Shown one piece after another: positions 26,565 to 35,705 of a stretch of DNA of 64,000 nucleotides. Each line of letters opens with the position of its first letter. Position 1 is the stretch's first letter. The stretch is from NCBI RefSeq assembly GCF_018732085.1, contig NZ_CP076103.1, positions 496,001 to 560,000 of the forward strand. The letters are read 5' to 3'. The position numbers and the translations under genes were made by a program. The notes beneath the pieces were generated by a model. The model had not been told where the DNA came from. It did not search any database and was given only the letters and a program-made list of their open reading frames with translations. The stretch comes from Lysobacter capsici (lineage in GTDB: Bacteria > Pseudomonadota > Gammaproteobacteria > Xanthomonadales > Xanthomonadaceae).

Positions 26565-28193
26565 ATGGCAGCCACGCACCCCGTCGCCGATCATCATCAC
26601 GACCACGATGATCATCATGCCCACCAGCAGGGCTTCATCGAGCGTTGGTTCTTCTCGACCAACCACAAGGACATCGGCACGCTGTATCTGATCTTCAGCT
26701 TCGTGATGTTCATCATCGGCGCGGGCATGTCGGTGATCATCCGAGCCGAACTGGCCGAGCCGGGCCTGCAGTTCGTCAAGCCCGAGTTCTTCAACCAGAT
26801 GACCACCATGCACGCGCTGGTGATGATCTTCGGCGGCGTGATGCCGGCCTTCGTCGGCCTGGCCAACTGGATGATCCCGTTGCAGATCGGCGCGCCGGAC
26901 ATGGCGCTGCCGCGCATGAACAACTGGTCGTTCTGGATCCTGCCGTTCGCCTTCACCCTGCTGCTGATGACCCTGTTCCTGCCGGGCGGCGCGCCGGCCG
27001 GCGGTTGGACGCTGTACCCGCCGTTGTCGCTGCAGGGCGGCTCCAACGTGGCCTTCGCGATCTTCGCCATCCACATGATGGGCATCAGCTCGATCATGGG
27101 CGCGATCAACGTCATCGCCACCATCCTCAACATGCGCGCCCCGGGCGTGGACCTGTTGAAGATGCCGATCTTCTGCTGGACCTGGCTGATCACCGCCTTC
27201 CTGCTGATCGCGGTGATGCCGGTGCTCGCCGGCGCGGTGACGATGCTGCTGACCGACAAGTTCTTCGCCACCTCGTTCTTCAACGCGGCCGGCGGCGGCG
27301 ACCCGGTGATGTTCCAGCACATCTTCTGGTTCTTCGGTCACCCCGAGGTCTACATCATGATCCTGCCGGCGTTCGGCGTGGTGTCGGAGATCATCCCGAC
27401 CTTCAGCCGCAAGCCGCTGTTCGGTTACCAGGCGATGGTCTACGCGACCGCGTCGATCGCGTTCCTGTCGTTCATCGTGTGGGCGCACCACATGTTCACC
27501 GTCGGCATGCCGCTCGGTGGCGAGATCTACTTCATGTTCGCGACCATGCTGATCGCGGTCCCGACCGGCGTGAAGGTGTTCAACTGGGTCACCACCATGT
27601 GGCGCGGCTCGATCTCGTTCGAAGCGCCGATGCTGTGGGCGATCTCGTTCGTGGTCCTGTTCACCATCGGCGGTTTCTCCGGCCTGATGCTCGCGATCGT
27701 GCCGGCCGACTTCCAGTACCACGACACCTACTTCGTGGTCGCGCACTTCCACTACGTGCTGGTGACCGGCGCGCTGTTCTCGATCATCGCCGCGGTCTAC
27801 TACTGGTGGCCGAAGTGGACCGGCCGCATGTACAACGAGACGGCGGCCAAGATCCATTTCTGGTGGACGATGATCTTCGTCAACCTGCTGTTCTTCCCGC
27901 AGCACTTCCTGGGCCTGGCCGGCATGCCGCGCCGCATCCCGGACTACAACGTGGTGTTCGCGGACTGGAACCTGATCAGCTCGATCGGCGCGTTCGGCAT
28001 GTTCCTGACCCCGTTCATGATGCTCGGCATCCTGTGGCATTCGAAGCGTTACGGCGTCAAGGCCGAAGCGCGTTCGTGGGAATCGGCCAAGGGCCTGGAG
28101 TGGACCGTGCCGAGCCCGGCGCCGCACCACACCTTCGGCACCCCGCCGGTCATCCGCGACGGCGATCTGGCCCACGGCGACATCACCCACTAA
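26565..28193 (+). CDS. ctaD: cytochrome c oxidase subunit I
   Basis: Catalytic subunit of the aa3-type proton-pumping oxidase, 542 residues with twelve membrane helices. Haem a and a3/CuB ligands are visible: MTTMHALVMIF, HIFWFFGHPEVYI (CuB His and cross-linked Tyr), WAHHMFTVG, and HDTYFVVAHFHYVL. The N-terminus has a His/Asp-rich stretch (HHHDHDDHH), which is unusual and may bind metal. AGAGG precedes the start 28 bp after ctaC. Confidence 0.98.
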   Translation: MAATHPVADHHHDHDDHHAHQQGFIERWFFSTNHKDIGTLYLIFSFVMFIIGAGMSVIIRAELAEPGLQFVKPEFFNQMTTMHALVMIFGGVMPAFVGLANWMIPLQIGAPDMALPRMNNWSFWILPFAFTLLLMTLFLPGGAPAGGWTLYPPLSLQGGSNVAFAIFAIHMMGISSIMGAINVIATILNMRAPGVDLLKMPIFCWTWLITAFLLIAVMPVLAGAVTMLLTDKFFATSFFNAAGGGDPVMFQHIFWFFGHPEVYIMILPAFGVVSEIIPTFSRKPLFGYQAMVYATASIAFLSFIVWAHHMFTVGMPLGGEIYFMFATMLIAVPTGVKVFNWVTTMWRGSISFEAPMLWAISFVVLFTIGGFSGLMLAIVPADFQYHDTYFVVAHFHYVLVTGALFSIIAAVYYWWPKWTGRMYNETAAKIHFWWTMIFVNLLFFPQHFLGLAGMPRRIPDYNVVFADWNLISSIGAFGMFLTPFMMLGILWHSKRYGVKAEARSWESAKGLEWTVPSPAPHHTFGTPPVIRDGDLAHGDITH

Positions 28194-28269
28194 GAGCGCA
28201 TGATCGGGTGAGGCCCGCGCTCGAACGCTTCGGCGAACGCGCGCGGGACGCCCCTCCAAGAAGACCGCC

Positions 28270-28401
28270 ATGACCCAGCCGACCGACCAGACCGATCTGA
28301 CCCAACGCCGTTCGGCCGCGCGCCGCACCGCGCTGTGGTTCGGGCTGGCCGCGATCGCGGTGTATGTCGGCTTCATCGCGCTCGGGGTGCTGAACAAATG
28401 A
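28270..28401 (+). CDS. small membrane protein of the cytochrome oxidase operon
   Basis: A 43-residue protein: MTQPTDQTDLTQRRSAARR followed by one hydrophobic helix TALWFGLAAIAVYVGFIALG and VLNK. The stop overlaps the next start (ATGA), so translation is coupled to ctaG. Short single-helix proteins occur at this place in other proteobacterial aa3 operons; role unknown, possibly an assembly or accessory subunit. Confidence 0.75.
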   Translation: MTQPTDQTDLTQRRSAARRTALWFGLAAIAVYVGFIALGVLNK

Positions 28402-29057
28402 GCGCGCACGAGCCCAAGGGCGATCGGCCGGGTGTGGATCGGGCCGGCGTGGATCAGCCCGATGTCAACCAGGCCCGCGCCCAGTCCGGCCCGAAGATGA
28501 CCAAGATCATGGTCGGCGTCGCGCTGGGGGCGTTCGCCTTCACCTTCGCGCTGGTGCCGATGTACCGCATCGCCTGCGAGAAAGTGTTCGGCATCCGCCT
28601 GGAACGTGGCGTGGCCGATGCCGACCTCGGCGGGCACGCGGTATCCGATCGCATGGTCACCGTGCAGTTCGACGGTAGCGTCAATTCCAAGCTGCCGTGG
28701 GACTTCAAGCCGCACGTGCTCAGCATGAAGGTGCGTCCGGGCGAGCAGTACGAAACCACCTACTACGCCCGCAACACCACCGACCGCGCCATCGTCGGCA
28801 GCGCCTCGCCCTCGGTGGCGCCCGCGCGCGCGTCGGGCTATTTCAACAAGACCGAATGCTTCTGCTTCACCGCCCAGACCCTGCAGGCCGGCGAAGCGCG
28901 CGAAATGCCGGTGCGTTTCATCATCGACCCGAACCTTCCGGCCGATGTCGAAACGGTCACCTTGTCCTACACGTTCTTCAAGAACGACGTGCTGACCGCG
29001 CGCCTGCAGCAGGGGGCGACGTCGAAGACGCCGGCCTCGCCGCTGGCGGCGCCGTAA
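28398..29057 (+). CDS. ctaG: cytochrome c oxidase assembly protein (Cox11 type)
   Basis: Inserts copper into the CuB site of subunit I. The 219-residue protein has a polar N-terminal tail, one membrane anchor (MVGVALGAFAFTFALVPMY) and a periplasmic beta-sandwich with PWDFKPHVLSMKVRPGE and the copper-binding KTECFCFTAQTL. The start at 28398 overlaps the preceding small gene. Confidence 0.96.
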   Translation: MSAHEPKGDRPGVDRAGVDQPDVNQARAQSGPKMTKIMVGVALGAFAFTFALVPMYRIACEKVFGIRLERGVADADLGGHAVSDRMVTVQFDGSVNSKLPWDFKPHVLSMKVRPGEQYETTYYARNTTDRAIVGSASPSVAPARASGYFNKTECFCFTAQTLQAGEAREMPVRFIIDPNLPADVETVTLSYTFFKNDVLTARLQQGATSKTPASPLAAP

Positions 29058-29088
29058 GCCTCGCACTAATCACCAACGGAACGCCGCC

Positions 29089-29967
29089 ATGGCCCACGCC
29101 CACACGCCAGACGCCAACATCTACTACGTGCCGCACAGCAGCCGCTGGCCGTTCCTCGGTTCGATCGGGCTGTTCACCACCATGATCGGCGTCGCCAGCT
29201 GGCTCAACGAAGTCAACTGGGGCAAGCCCACCTTCTTCGTCGGCATCGCGTTGATGATCGGCGTGCTGTTCGGCTGGTTCGGCGACGTGATCCGCGAATC
29301 GGTGCGCGGCAACTACAACAAGCAGGTCGACGTGTCCTTCCGCATGGGCATGGTCTGGTTCATCTTCTCGGAAGTGATGTTCTTCGCCGCGTTCTTCGGC
29401 GCGCTGTTCTACGCGCGCCAGTTCGCGCTGCCGTGGCTCGGCGGCGACGGCGACGGCGTGATGACCAACAGCCTGCTGTGGCCGGAATTCAGCGCGGCCT
29501 GGCCGAGCAGCGGCCCCGGCGGTGTCGGCGGCGCGTTCGAGACCATCCCGGCGTGGGGTCTGCCGCTGCTCAACACCTTGATCCTGTTGACCTCCGGTTC
29601 GACCGTCACCGCCGCGCACCACGCGCTCAAGGGCGGCCACCGCAAGGCGCTGCTGTTCTGGCTGGGCCTGACCGTGCTGCTGGGCTGCACCTTCCTGTTC
29701 TTCCAGGCCGAGGAATACATCCACGCCTACACCGAGCTGAACCTGACCCTGGGTTCGGGCATCTACGGTTCGACCTTCTTCATGCTCACCGGCTTCCATG
29801 GTCTGCACGTGACCCTGGGTACGCTGATGCTGGCGATCATCTGGTTCCGCTGCCTCAAGGGCCATTTCGACAAGGACAACCACTTCGCGTTCGAAGCGGT
29901 GGCCTGGTACTGGCACTTCGTCGACGTGGTGTGGCTGGGCCTGTTCCTGTTCGTCTACGTGCTGTAA
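29089..29967 (+). CDS. ctaE: cytochrome c oxidase subunit III
   Basis: Seven-helix subunit of the aa3 oxidase, 292 residues. Family motifs: SSRWPFLGSIGLFTT, FSEVMFFAAFFGALFYAR, GSTVTAAHHAL, FHGLHVTLGT, and VAWYWHFVDVVWLGLFLFVYV at the C-terminus. Lies 31 bp after ctaG and ends the first part of the operon at a strong terminator. Confidence 0.97.
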   Translation: MAHAHTPDANIYYVPHSSRWPFLGSIGLFTTMIGVASWLNEVNWGKPTFFVGIALMIGVLFGWFGDVIRESVRGNYNKQVDVSFRMGMVWFIFSEVMFFAAFFGALFYARQFALPWLGGDGDGVMTNSLLWPEFSAAWPSSGPGGVGGAFETIPAWGLPLLNTLILLTSGSTVTAAHHALKGGHRKALLFWLGLTVLLGCTFLFFQAEEYIHAYTELNLTLGSGIYGSTFFMLTGFHGLHVTLGTLMLAIIWFRCLKGHFDKDNHFAFEAVAWYWHFVDVVWLGLFLFVYVL

Positions 29968-30001
29968 GCGCGCGACGGACGAACGGCAAAATCATGACGA
30001 G

Positions 30002-30029
30002 GGCCGGCGCTGCCGGCCTTTCGTTTTTT
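30002..30029 (+). terminator. rho-independent terminator after ctaE
   Basis: GGCCGGC (30002-30008) pairs with GCCGGCC (30012-30018) and is followed by TTTCGTTTTTT. Confidence 0.75.
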
Positions 30030-30185
30030 GCGGTGGTGTTGATGGCGTTGCGATTAGGGCGGTGTTGGCTTTGTTCCTCGCCGCGGACGCGCTAGACGCC
30101 GGCGGGTGTGCAAGTCCAAGAGCAGTGAAGAGCGGTCAAGAGCAATCGAAGAGGTGAATGTGCCCGTAGGGCGCGCCCTCCCAAG

Positions 30186-30299
30186 ACCGTCATTCCCGCG
30201 AAGGCGGGAATCCAGTGCCTTTCGTGCGAGCACGCTTGAAGTCACTGGATGTTCGGCTCCGCCGAAGTAAAACGAAGCCGCCTTCGCGGGAATGACGGT
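30186..30299. repeat. inverted pair of CGTCATTCCCGCGAAGGCGG elements
   Basis: ACCGTCATTCCCGCGAAGGC begins at 30186 and its inverse ends at 30299, with CAGTG/CACTG and TTCGGC/GCCGAA arms inside. Same family as the array at 42946. The 425-bp gap 29968-30392 holds this, the ctaE terminator and nothing else visible. Confidence 0.8.
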
Positions 30300-30392
30300 C
30301 TGAAAGAGGCGGAAGCCCTTGAAGATTCGCGGCTTCGGCGGATCAGCCGCCGATGCAATCAGCCAGCCAACTGTGGCCAGCCATCCGCCGCC

Positions 30393-30620
30393 TCAATTCG
30401 GATTCGACCCCACCCCATGCGGCGTAATCCAGCCCATGTAGATCGCCAGGATCACCAGCAAGATCAGCGCGACGGACAGCGCGATACGACGGGTCAGCGC
30501 GTTGACGGTGCGCTTGCTCTGCCCCTTGTCCACCAGCATGTAATACAGACCGGCGCCCAGGTTCCACACGATGACGATCAGGAAGGCGACAACCAGCAGG
30601 ATCTTCAGCGACTCGTTCAT
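30393..30620 (-). CDS. DUF2909-type twin-helix membrane protein
   Basis: A 75-residue protein with two hydrophobic helices (LKILLVVAFLIVIVWNLGAG and ALSVALILLVILAIYMGW) joined by a basic loop KGQSKRTVNALTRRIA. This matches the DUF2909 family found next to cytochrome oxidase genes in proteobacteria. It is on the opposite strand between ctaE and surf1. Function unknown; presumably oxidase-related. Confidence 0.85.
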   Translation of the reverse strand: MNESLKILLVVAFLIVIVWNLGAGLYYMLVDKGQSKRTVNALTRRIALSVALILLVILAIYMGWITPHGVGSNPN

Positions 30621-30806
30621 CGCGGCCTCCTCGGGCGCGCGCGGCGCGCGCATGAATGCGAAGGCGGCATTATCGCTCCGATTCGCCGGCCGCGCCGAGT
30701 GCGGCAACGGGTCGCACCGGCCTGACGCTGGCGCTCGCCGGCGCTGCATTGGCGGCATGCGCGCCCGCGTCACCCAAGCGGCCGTCGCCCGCACGGACGG
30801 CGCGCG

Positions 30807-31547
30807 ATGAGCCGCCGCGGCACGCTGCTGTTCGGCTGGGTCCTGGCGCTGGCGACGATCGCGGTGTTTGCCAACCTGGGCCGTTGGCAGTCGCACCGCG
30901 CGGTCGAGAAGCAGGCCATGCTCGATGCCGCCGCCGCGGTGCTGCACGATCGCCGCCCCAAGCCGCTGGCGCTCGCCGACGATGCGGCGCGGCTGCGCGA
31001 CTACGACTGGGCGTCGGGACTGGGCTCGTTCGACGCGCGCGGCCCGTTGCTGCTCGACAACCAGCAGCGCAACGGCCGCGCCGGCGTGCGGGTGTACCGC
31101 ATCTTCCTGCCGCGCCAGAGCGGCCCGCTGCTGGTAGACCTGGGCTGGCTGCCGCTGGCCGGCGATCGCAAGCTGCCGGTGATAGCCAAACCCGAGGGCG
31201 AGTTCGCGCTCAGCGGCCTGCTGACCGCGCCGCCGTCCAGCGGCATCGCCCTGGGCGCCGGCATCGGCCGCGAGGGCGAGGGCTGGCTGCTGACCCGGGT
31301 CGACCCGGCCGCGATCGCCAGTACCACCGGTTTGTCGGTGCCGCTGGCGCCGCGCGTGCTGCGCCTGGACCCGGCGATCAAGCTCGGCTATGAACGCGAC
31401 CTGGAACTGCTCGCCAACACCCTGCCGCCGCAGCAGCATCGCGGCTACGCGTTGCAGTGGTACGCGCTGGCCCTGGCGGTGCTCGCCACCGCGCTCATCC
31501 TCACCTTCCGCCGCAAGCGGACCCGCCCCGAGCCCGAACAACCATGA
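30807..31547 (+). CDS. SURF1 family cytochrome oxidase biogenesis protein
   Basis: A 246-residue inner-membrane assembly factor with N- and C-terminal helices (LFGWVLALATIAVFANLGRW and YALALAVLATALILTF) flanking a periplasmic domain. LGRWQSHRAVEKQAM, LLLDNQQRNGRAGVRV, LLVDLGWLPL and HRGYALQWYALAL are family motifs. SURF1 proteins help place haem A in subunit I. Overlaps the next gene by four bases. Confidence 0.93.
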   Translation: MSRRGTLLFGWVLALATIAVFANLGRWQSHRAVEKQAMLDAAAAVLHDRRPKPLALADDAARLRDYDWASGLGSFDARGPLLLDNQQRNGRAGVRVYRIFLPRQSGPLLVDLGWLPLAGDRKLPVIAKPEGEFALSGLLTAPPSSGIALGAGIGREGEGWLLTRVDPAAIASTTGLSVPLAPRVLRLDPAIKLGYERDLELLANTLPPQQHRGYALQWYALALAVLATALILTFRRKRTRPEPEQP

Positions 31548-32143
31548 CCGATCCCGCTTCTCCGAACTCCGGCGCGCCGAACGCCGATTTCAATCGGCAG
31601 CGCAACCGCAACCGGCTGGTGTTGGTGCTGATCGCCGCGTTCTTCTTCGTGCCGATGCTGGTGGCCGGGATCCTGCGCTTCACCGACCACCACCCGGCGG
31701 TGAACCGCCAGCACGGCGAACTGCTCGAACCCAAGCCGGACCTGCGCGCGCACGAGCCGCGCCTGGCCGACGGCAAGCCCTATCCGTGGCAGCCGCAGGC
31801 GCGGGTGTGGCGCATCCTGGTCGCGCCCCAGCCCGGGTGCTTCGATGCCTGCGTCAAATTGTCGCGCGAGCTCGACACGGTCTGGCAGCTGTTCGGCAAG
31901 GACGCCGACCAGGTCGACATCCTGTGGTTCGGCGCCCTGCCCGAAGGGGCCGCGCGGCCGGCGTCGCTGCGGTTGCTGGCCGATTCGCCGTCGACGCGGG
32001 CCCTGCTGCCGCGCCTGAACGATCCGGCCGGCACGCCAGTGTATGTGATCGACCCGAACGGCTTCGTGATTCTGCGCTACGCTCCCGGCTTCGAACCGGG
32101 CGGTCTGCGCGCGGACCTCGTCAAGCTGCTGAAACTGATGTGA
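31544..32143 (+). CDS. membrane-anchored Sco-like protein
   Basis: A 199-residue protein with one N-terminal membrane helix (residues 25-44) and a thioredoxin-like periplasmic domain. A CX3C pair (Cys99, Cys103 in PGCFDACVKL) is spaced as in Sco copper chaperones, and GTPVYVIDPNGFVILRY resembles the strand near the Sco C-terminus, but the usual third ligand His in that strand is not evident. Its place between SURF1 and CtaA supports a role in oxidase maturation, either CuA loading or thiol reduction. I would not call it a true Sco without structure comparison. Confidence 0.75.
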   Translation: MTDPASPNSGAPNADFNRQRNRNRLVLVLIAAFFFVPMLVAGILRFTDHHPAVNRQHGELLEPKPDLRAHEPRLADGKPYPWQPQARVWRILVAPQPGCFDACVKLSRELDTVWQLFGKDADQVDILWFGALPEGAARPASLRLLADSPSTRALLPRLNDPAGTPVYVIDPNGFVILRYAPGFEPGGLRADLVKLLKLM

Positions 32144-32207
32144 TCGGTGGGCCGGCGCGGCGCGCTGGTCCCGGTATCGCGAGCATCGAGCAGGAAAGAG
32201 TTTTCGA

Positions 32208-33371
32208 ATGAGCGTAGCGAGCATGACCGGCCTGAGCGCTTCGGGCCTGTACAAGAATTTTCATCGCATTGCGTGGCTGGCCGTCGCGCTGGCTTTGTGC
32301 GTGATCGTGTTCGGCGCCTTCGTGCGCCTGTCCAACGCCGGCCTGAGCTGCCCGGACTGGCCGACCTGCTACGGCCGCGCCGCGTGGCCGACCACCGCGC
32401 ACGAAATCACCGACCACGCCGCGACCGCGATCCGCCCGGTCGAAGTACACAAGGCCTGGCGCGAACAATTCCATCGCATGATCGCCGGTCTGCTCGGCGT
32501 GCTGGTGCTGACCCTGGCGCTGGTGTCGGCGCGCCGGCGCAGCAAGGGCATGGCGCAGATCGCCCTGGCCGCGGCGGTGGTCGCGATCGCGATCCCGCTG
32601 TACATGAAAGGCCAGCACGTCGCCGCGTCCGCGTTGGCGATCGTCGGCGAAGGCATCCTGCTCGCCGCGGCCTTGCGCTGGAGCAACACCGATCTGTCGC
32701 GCGCCAGCGCGCTGACCCTGGCGGTGATCATCTTCCAGGCCCTGCTGGGCATGTGGACGGTGACGTGGCTGCTCAAGCCGATCGTGGTGATGGGTCACTT
32801 GCTGGGCGGCCTGCTGACCTTCTCGCTGCTGGTGTGGATCGCCTGGCGCGCGACCAATCAGCCGATCCGGCTGGCCGATGCGAGCAGCGTGCGTCGCCTG
32901 ATCATGCTCGGCATCGCCGTGCTCGGCGTGCAGATCGCGCTCGGCGGCTGGACCAGCGCCAACTACGCCGCGCTCGCCTGCGGCAACGATTTCCCGACCT
33001 GCGTCGGCCAGTGGATGCCGCGCCACGACTTCCGTGAAGCATTCGTGCTGTGGCGCGGGATCGGCGTGGACTACGAAGGCGGCATCCTCGACGGCGAGGC
33101 GCGCATCGCGATCCAGCTCGCGCACCGGGCGATGGCGATGGTCGTGTTCGTGTACCTGCTCGGCCTGATGGTGAAGCTGCTGCGCACCCCGGGCATGCGC
33201 GGCTGGGCGAGCCTGCTGGGCGCGTTGACCCTGCTGCAGGTTGGCCTGGGCATCGCCAACGTCAAACTCAGCCTGCCGCTCGCGGTCGCGGTCGCGCACA
33301 ACGCCGGCGCGGTGCTGCTGCTGTTCGTGCTGGTGTCGCTGCTCGCGCGCCTGCGCACGCCGGAGACCTGA
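32208..33371 (+). CDS. ctaA: haem A synthase (Cox15 type)
   Basis: Oxidises the C8 methyl of haem O to make haem A. The 387-residue protein has about eight membrane helices. Motifs: VFGAFVRLSNAGLSCPDWP (conserved Cys and Glu region), EFHR-like REQFHRMIAG, VMGHLLGGLLTFSLL, GGWTSANYAALAC and LAHRAMAM, which supply the haem-ligand His residues. The stop overlaps the ctaB start (TGATG). Confidence 0.96.
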   Translation: MSVASMTGLSASGLYKNFHRIAWLAVALALCVIVFGAFVRLSNAGLSCPDWPTCYGRAAWPTTAHEITDHAATAIRPVEVHKAWREQFHRMIAGLLGVLVLTLALVSARRRSKGMAQIALAAAVVAIAIPLYMKGQHVAASALAIVGEGILLAAALRWSNTDLSRASALTLAVIIFQALLGMWTVTWLLKPIVVMGHLLGGLLTFSLLVWIAWRATNQPIRLADASSVRRLIMLGIAVLGVQIALGGWTSANYAALACGNDFPTCVGQWMPRHDFREAFVLWRGIGVDYEGGILDGEARIAIQLAHRAMAMVVFVYLLGLMVKLLRTPGMRGWASLLGALTLLQVGLGIANVKLSLPLAVAVAHNAGAVLLLFVLVSLLARLRTPET

Positions 33372-34303
33372 TGAACGCCACCACCCGCCCCACCGCGAGG
33401 CAGTACTGGGCGCTGACCAAGCCGCGCGTGGTCGCGTTGATCGTGTTCACCGCGATCGTCGGCATGTTCCTGGCGGTGCCGGGCTGGCCGCCGTTGCGCG
33501 AGTCGGTGCTGGGCTTCCTAGGCATCTGGCTGGCCGCGTCCTCGGCCGCGGCGATCAATCAACTGCTGGACTCGCGCATCGACGCGAAGATGGCGCGCAC
33601 CTCGTGGCGGCCGATCGTCGCCGGGCAGGTGTCGCCGACGCAGGCGCTGGTGTTCGCGCTGATCCTGGCCGCGGCCTCGATGCTGATCCTGGTGCTGTGG
33701 GTCAACGTGATCACCGCCGTGCTGACCTTTGCCTCGCTGATCGGCTACGCGGTGATCTACACCGTGTTCCTCAAGCGCGCCACGCCGCAGAACATCGTGA
33801 TCGGCGGCGTCGCCGGCGCCGCGCCGCCGCTGCTGGGCTGGGCCGCGGTCACCGGCATGCAGGGGCCGTGGGACTGGGCGCACGCGCTGCTGCTGGTGCT
33901 GATCATCTTCGTGTGGACGCCGCCGCATTTCTGGGCGCTGGCGATCTTCCGCCGCGCCGACTACGCGCGCGCGATGGTGCCGATGCTGCCGGTCACCCAC
34001 GGCGTGCAATACACGCGCTGGCAAATCCTGTTCTACACCGTGCTGCTGGTGGCGGTGACCGTGCTGCCGTGGGCGGTGAGCATGAGCGGCCTGTTCTACC
34101 TGGGCGGCGCCCTGGTGCTCGGCGCGATGTTCCTGTACTACGCCTGGAAACTGATGGACCCGCCCGACGAGTTGTACGCGATGCGGGTTTTCAACTACTC
34201 GATCGTCTACTTGATGGCGTTGTTCGCGTTCTTGATGATCGACCACTGGATGCTGCCGGCGTTGCAGCCGGCCGCGGCCTTCGAGCTGCGCCAGGTGGGT
34301 TGA
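33371..34303 (+). CDS. ctaB: haem O synthase (protoheme IX farnesyltransferase)
   Basis: UbiA-type prenyltransferase that adds farnesyl to haem B, the step before CtaA. The 310-residue membrane protein has the Asp-rich motif NQLLDSRIDAKMARTSWRP and the second cluster YTVFLKRATPQNIVIGG, plus WTPPHFWALAIFRRADY. Also named cyoE. Completes the haem A branch of the oxidase locus. Confidence 0.96.
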   Translation: MNATTRPTARQYWALTKPRVVALIVFTAIVGMFLAVPGWPPLRESVLGFLGIWLAASSAAAINQLLDSRIDAKMARTSWRPIVAGQVSPTQALVFALILAAASMLILVLWVNVITAVLTFASLIGYAVIYTVFLKRATPQNIVIGGVAGAAPPLLGWAAVTGMQGPWDWAHALLLVLIIFVWTPPHFWALAIFRRADYARAMVPMLPVTHGVQYTRWQILFYTVLLVAVTVLPWAVSMSGLFYLGGALVLGAMFLYYAWKLMDPPDELYAMRVFNYSIVYLMALFAFLMIDHWMLPALQPAAAFELRQVG

Positions 34304-34359
34304 TCGGTCGAGGCGCCGAACGCGCGGCCACCATTCGAAAATCAGGGGAGATGCTGTCG

Positions 34360-35670
34360 ATGAGGAATCCGATCCTTCGTTCCATCACGGCGCTCCTGCC
34401 GCTGGCTGTCGCCTTCGCGGCGTCGGCGCAGACCGCGTCGCCGGCCAACGCGTCGACGACCGACGATCTGGTGGTGACCGCGGCCAAGTTGTTCGACGCG
34501 CGCAGCGGCAAGTTGATCGACCGGCCGCAGGTGCTGATCCGCGACGGCCGTATCGTCGAGGTCGGCCGGGTCGGCGACGCCGCGCCCGACGGGATCAAGC
34601 GCCTGGACCTGGCCGGCATGACCTTGCTGCCGGGCCTGATCGACATGCACACCCACCTGGATTCCGATCCGAGCTACGGCGGCTACACCGGCCTGCAGTT
34701 CAACGATCGTTTCTGGTCGGTGCTCGCGGTCAAGCACGCGCAGCAGACCCTCGATGCCGGCTTCACCACCGTGCGCAACGTCGGCGCCGACGCTTGGAAC
34801 GACGTCGGCCTGCGCCAGGCCATCGACGAAGGCCAGCTGCGCGGTCCGCGCATCGTCACCGCCGCGTATTCCTTCGGCGCGACCGGCGGGCATTGCGATT
34901 CGACCTTTTTCCCGCCGTCGATGAACCAGAAGAGCCCGTACAACGCCGACTCGCCCGAACAGGCGCGCCAGCGCGTGCGCGAGCTGCGCAAGTACGGCGC
35001 GCAGGTGATCAAGATCTGCGCCACCGGCGGCGTGTTTTCGCGCAATACCGAGCCGGGCCAGCAGCAGATGAGCTTTGAAGAGATGAAGGCCGTCGCCGAC
35101 GAGGCGCATCAATGGGGCCTGCGCGTGGCCGCGCACGCGCACGGCGCCAGCGGCATCCGCGACGCGATCCGCGCCGGCGTCGACACCATCGAGCACGCCA
35201 GCCTGATCGACGACGAAGGCATCCGCCTGGCCAAGCAGCACGGTGCGTGGTTGTCGATGGACATCTACAACACCGACTACACCCAGGCCGAAGGCAAGAA
35301 GAACGGCGTGCTCGAAGACAATCTGCGCAAGGACCGCGAAGTCGCCGACATCCAGCGCGAGAATTTCCGCCGCGCGCATGCGGCCGGGGTGAAGATGGTC
35401 TACGGCACCGACGCGGGCGTGTACCCGCACGGGCTCAACGGCCGCCAGTTCGCGGTGATGACCCGCTACGGCATGAGCGCGGCGCAGGCGATCCAGGCGG
35501 CAACCGCGAACGCGGCGCAGGCGCTGGGCCGCAACGATGTCGGCATCGTCGAGCAGGGCCGCTGGGGCGATTTGATCGCGGTCGCCGGCGATCCGACCCA
35601 GGACGTGAGCTTGCTGGCTTCGGTGCCGGTGGTGATCAAGGGCGGCGAGGTGGTGAAAGACGCGCGTTGA
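34360..35670 (+). CDS. secreted amidohydrolase family protein (Xaa-Pro dipeptidase type)
   Basis: A 436-residue metal-dependent hydrolase. ATG at 34360 is preferred over the one at 34351 because GGGGAG (34345-34350) is then correctly spaced. A signal peptide ends at about residue 24 (AASAQ). The barrel has LPGLIDMHTHLDSD (metal HxH), VIKICATGGVFS (Lys), VAAHAHGASGI and VDTIEHASLIDD (His ligands) and MVYGTDAGVYPHG (Asp). Such exported proteins act on prolyl or other dipeptides, or imide-like compounds. No terminator seen; repeats follow. Confidence 0.92.
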   Translation: MRNPILRSITALLPLAVAFAASAQTASPANASTTDDLVVTAAKLFDARSGKLIDRPQVLIRDGRIVEVGRVGDAAPDGIKRLDLAGMTLLPGLIDMHTHLDSDPSYGGYTGLQFNDRFWSVLAVKHAQQTLDAGFTTVRNVGADAWNDVGLRQAIDEGQLRGPRIVTAAYSFGATGGHCDSTFFPPSMNQKSPYNADSPEQARQRVRELRKYGAQVIKICATGGVFSRNTEPGQQQMSFEEMKAVADEAHQWGLRVAAHAHGASGIRDAIRAGVDTIEHASLIDDEGIRLAKQHGAWLSMDIYNTDYTQAEGKKNGVLEDNLRKDREVADIQRENFRRAHAAGVKMVYGTDAGVYPHGLNGRQFAVMTRYGMSAAQAIQAATANAAQALGRNDVGIVEQGRWGDLIAVAGDPTQDVSLLASVPVVIKGGEVVKDAR

Positions 35671-35705
35671 GCGTTGGGGCGGGTGGTTGCGAGGCGCTTC
35701 ATCAT

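Noticed and set aside
25482..29066. Very long minus-strand open frame (over 1190 codons) opposite the cytochrome oxidase genes
   Set aside because: Its sequence is His/Arg/Asp-rich and matches the mirror codon pattern of ctaC-ctaG; the plus-strand genes have full family motifs. It is an antisense shadow from high GC third positions.
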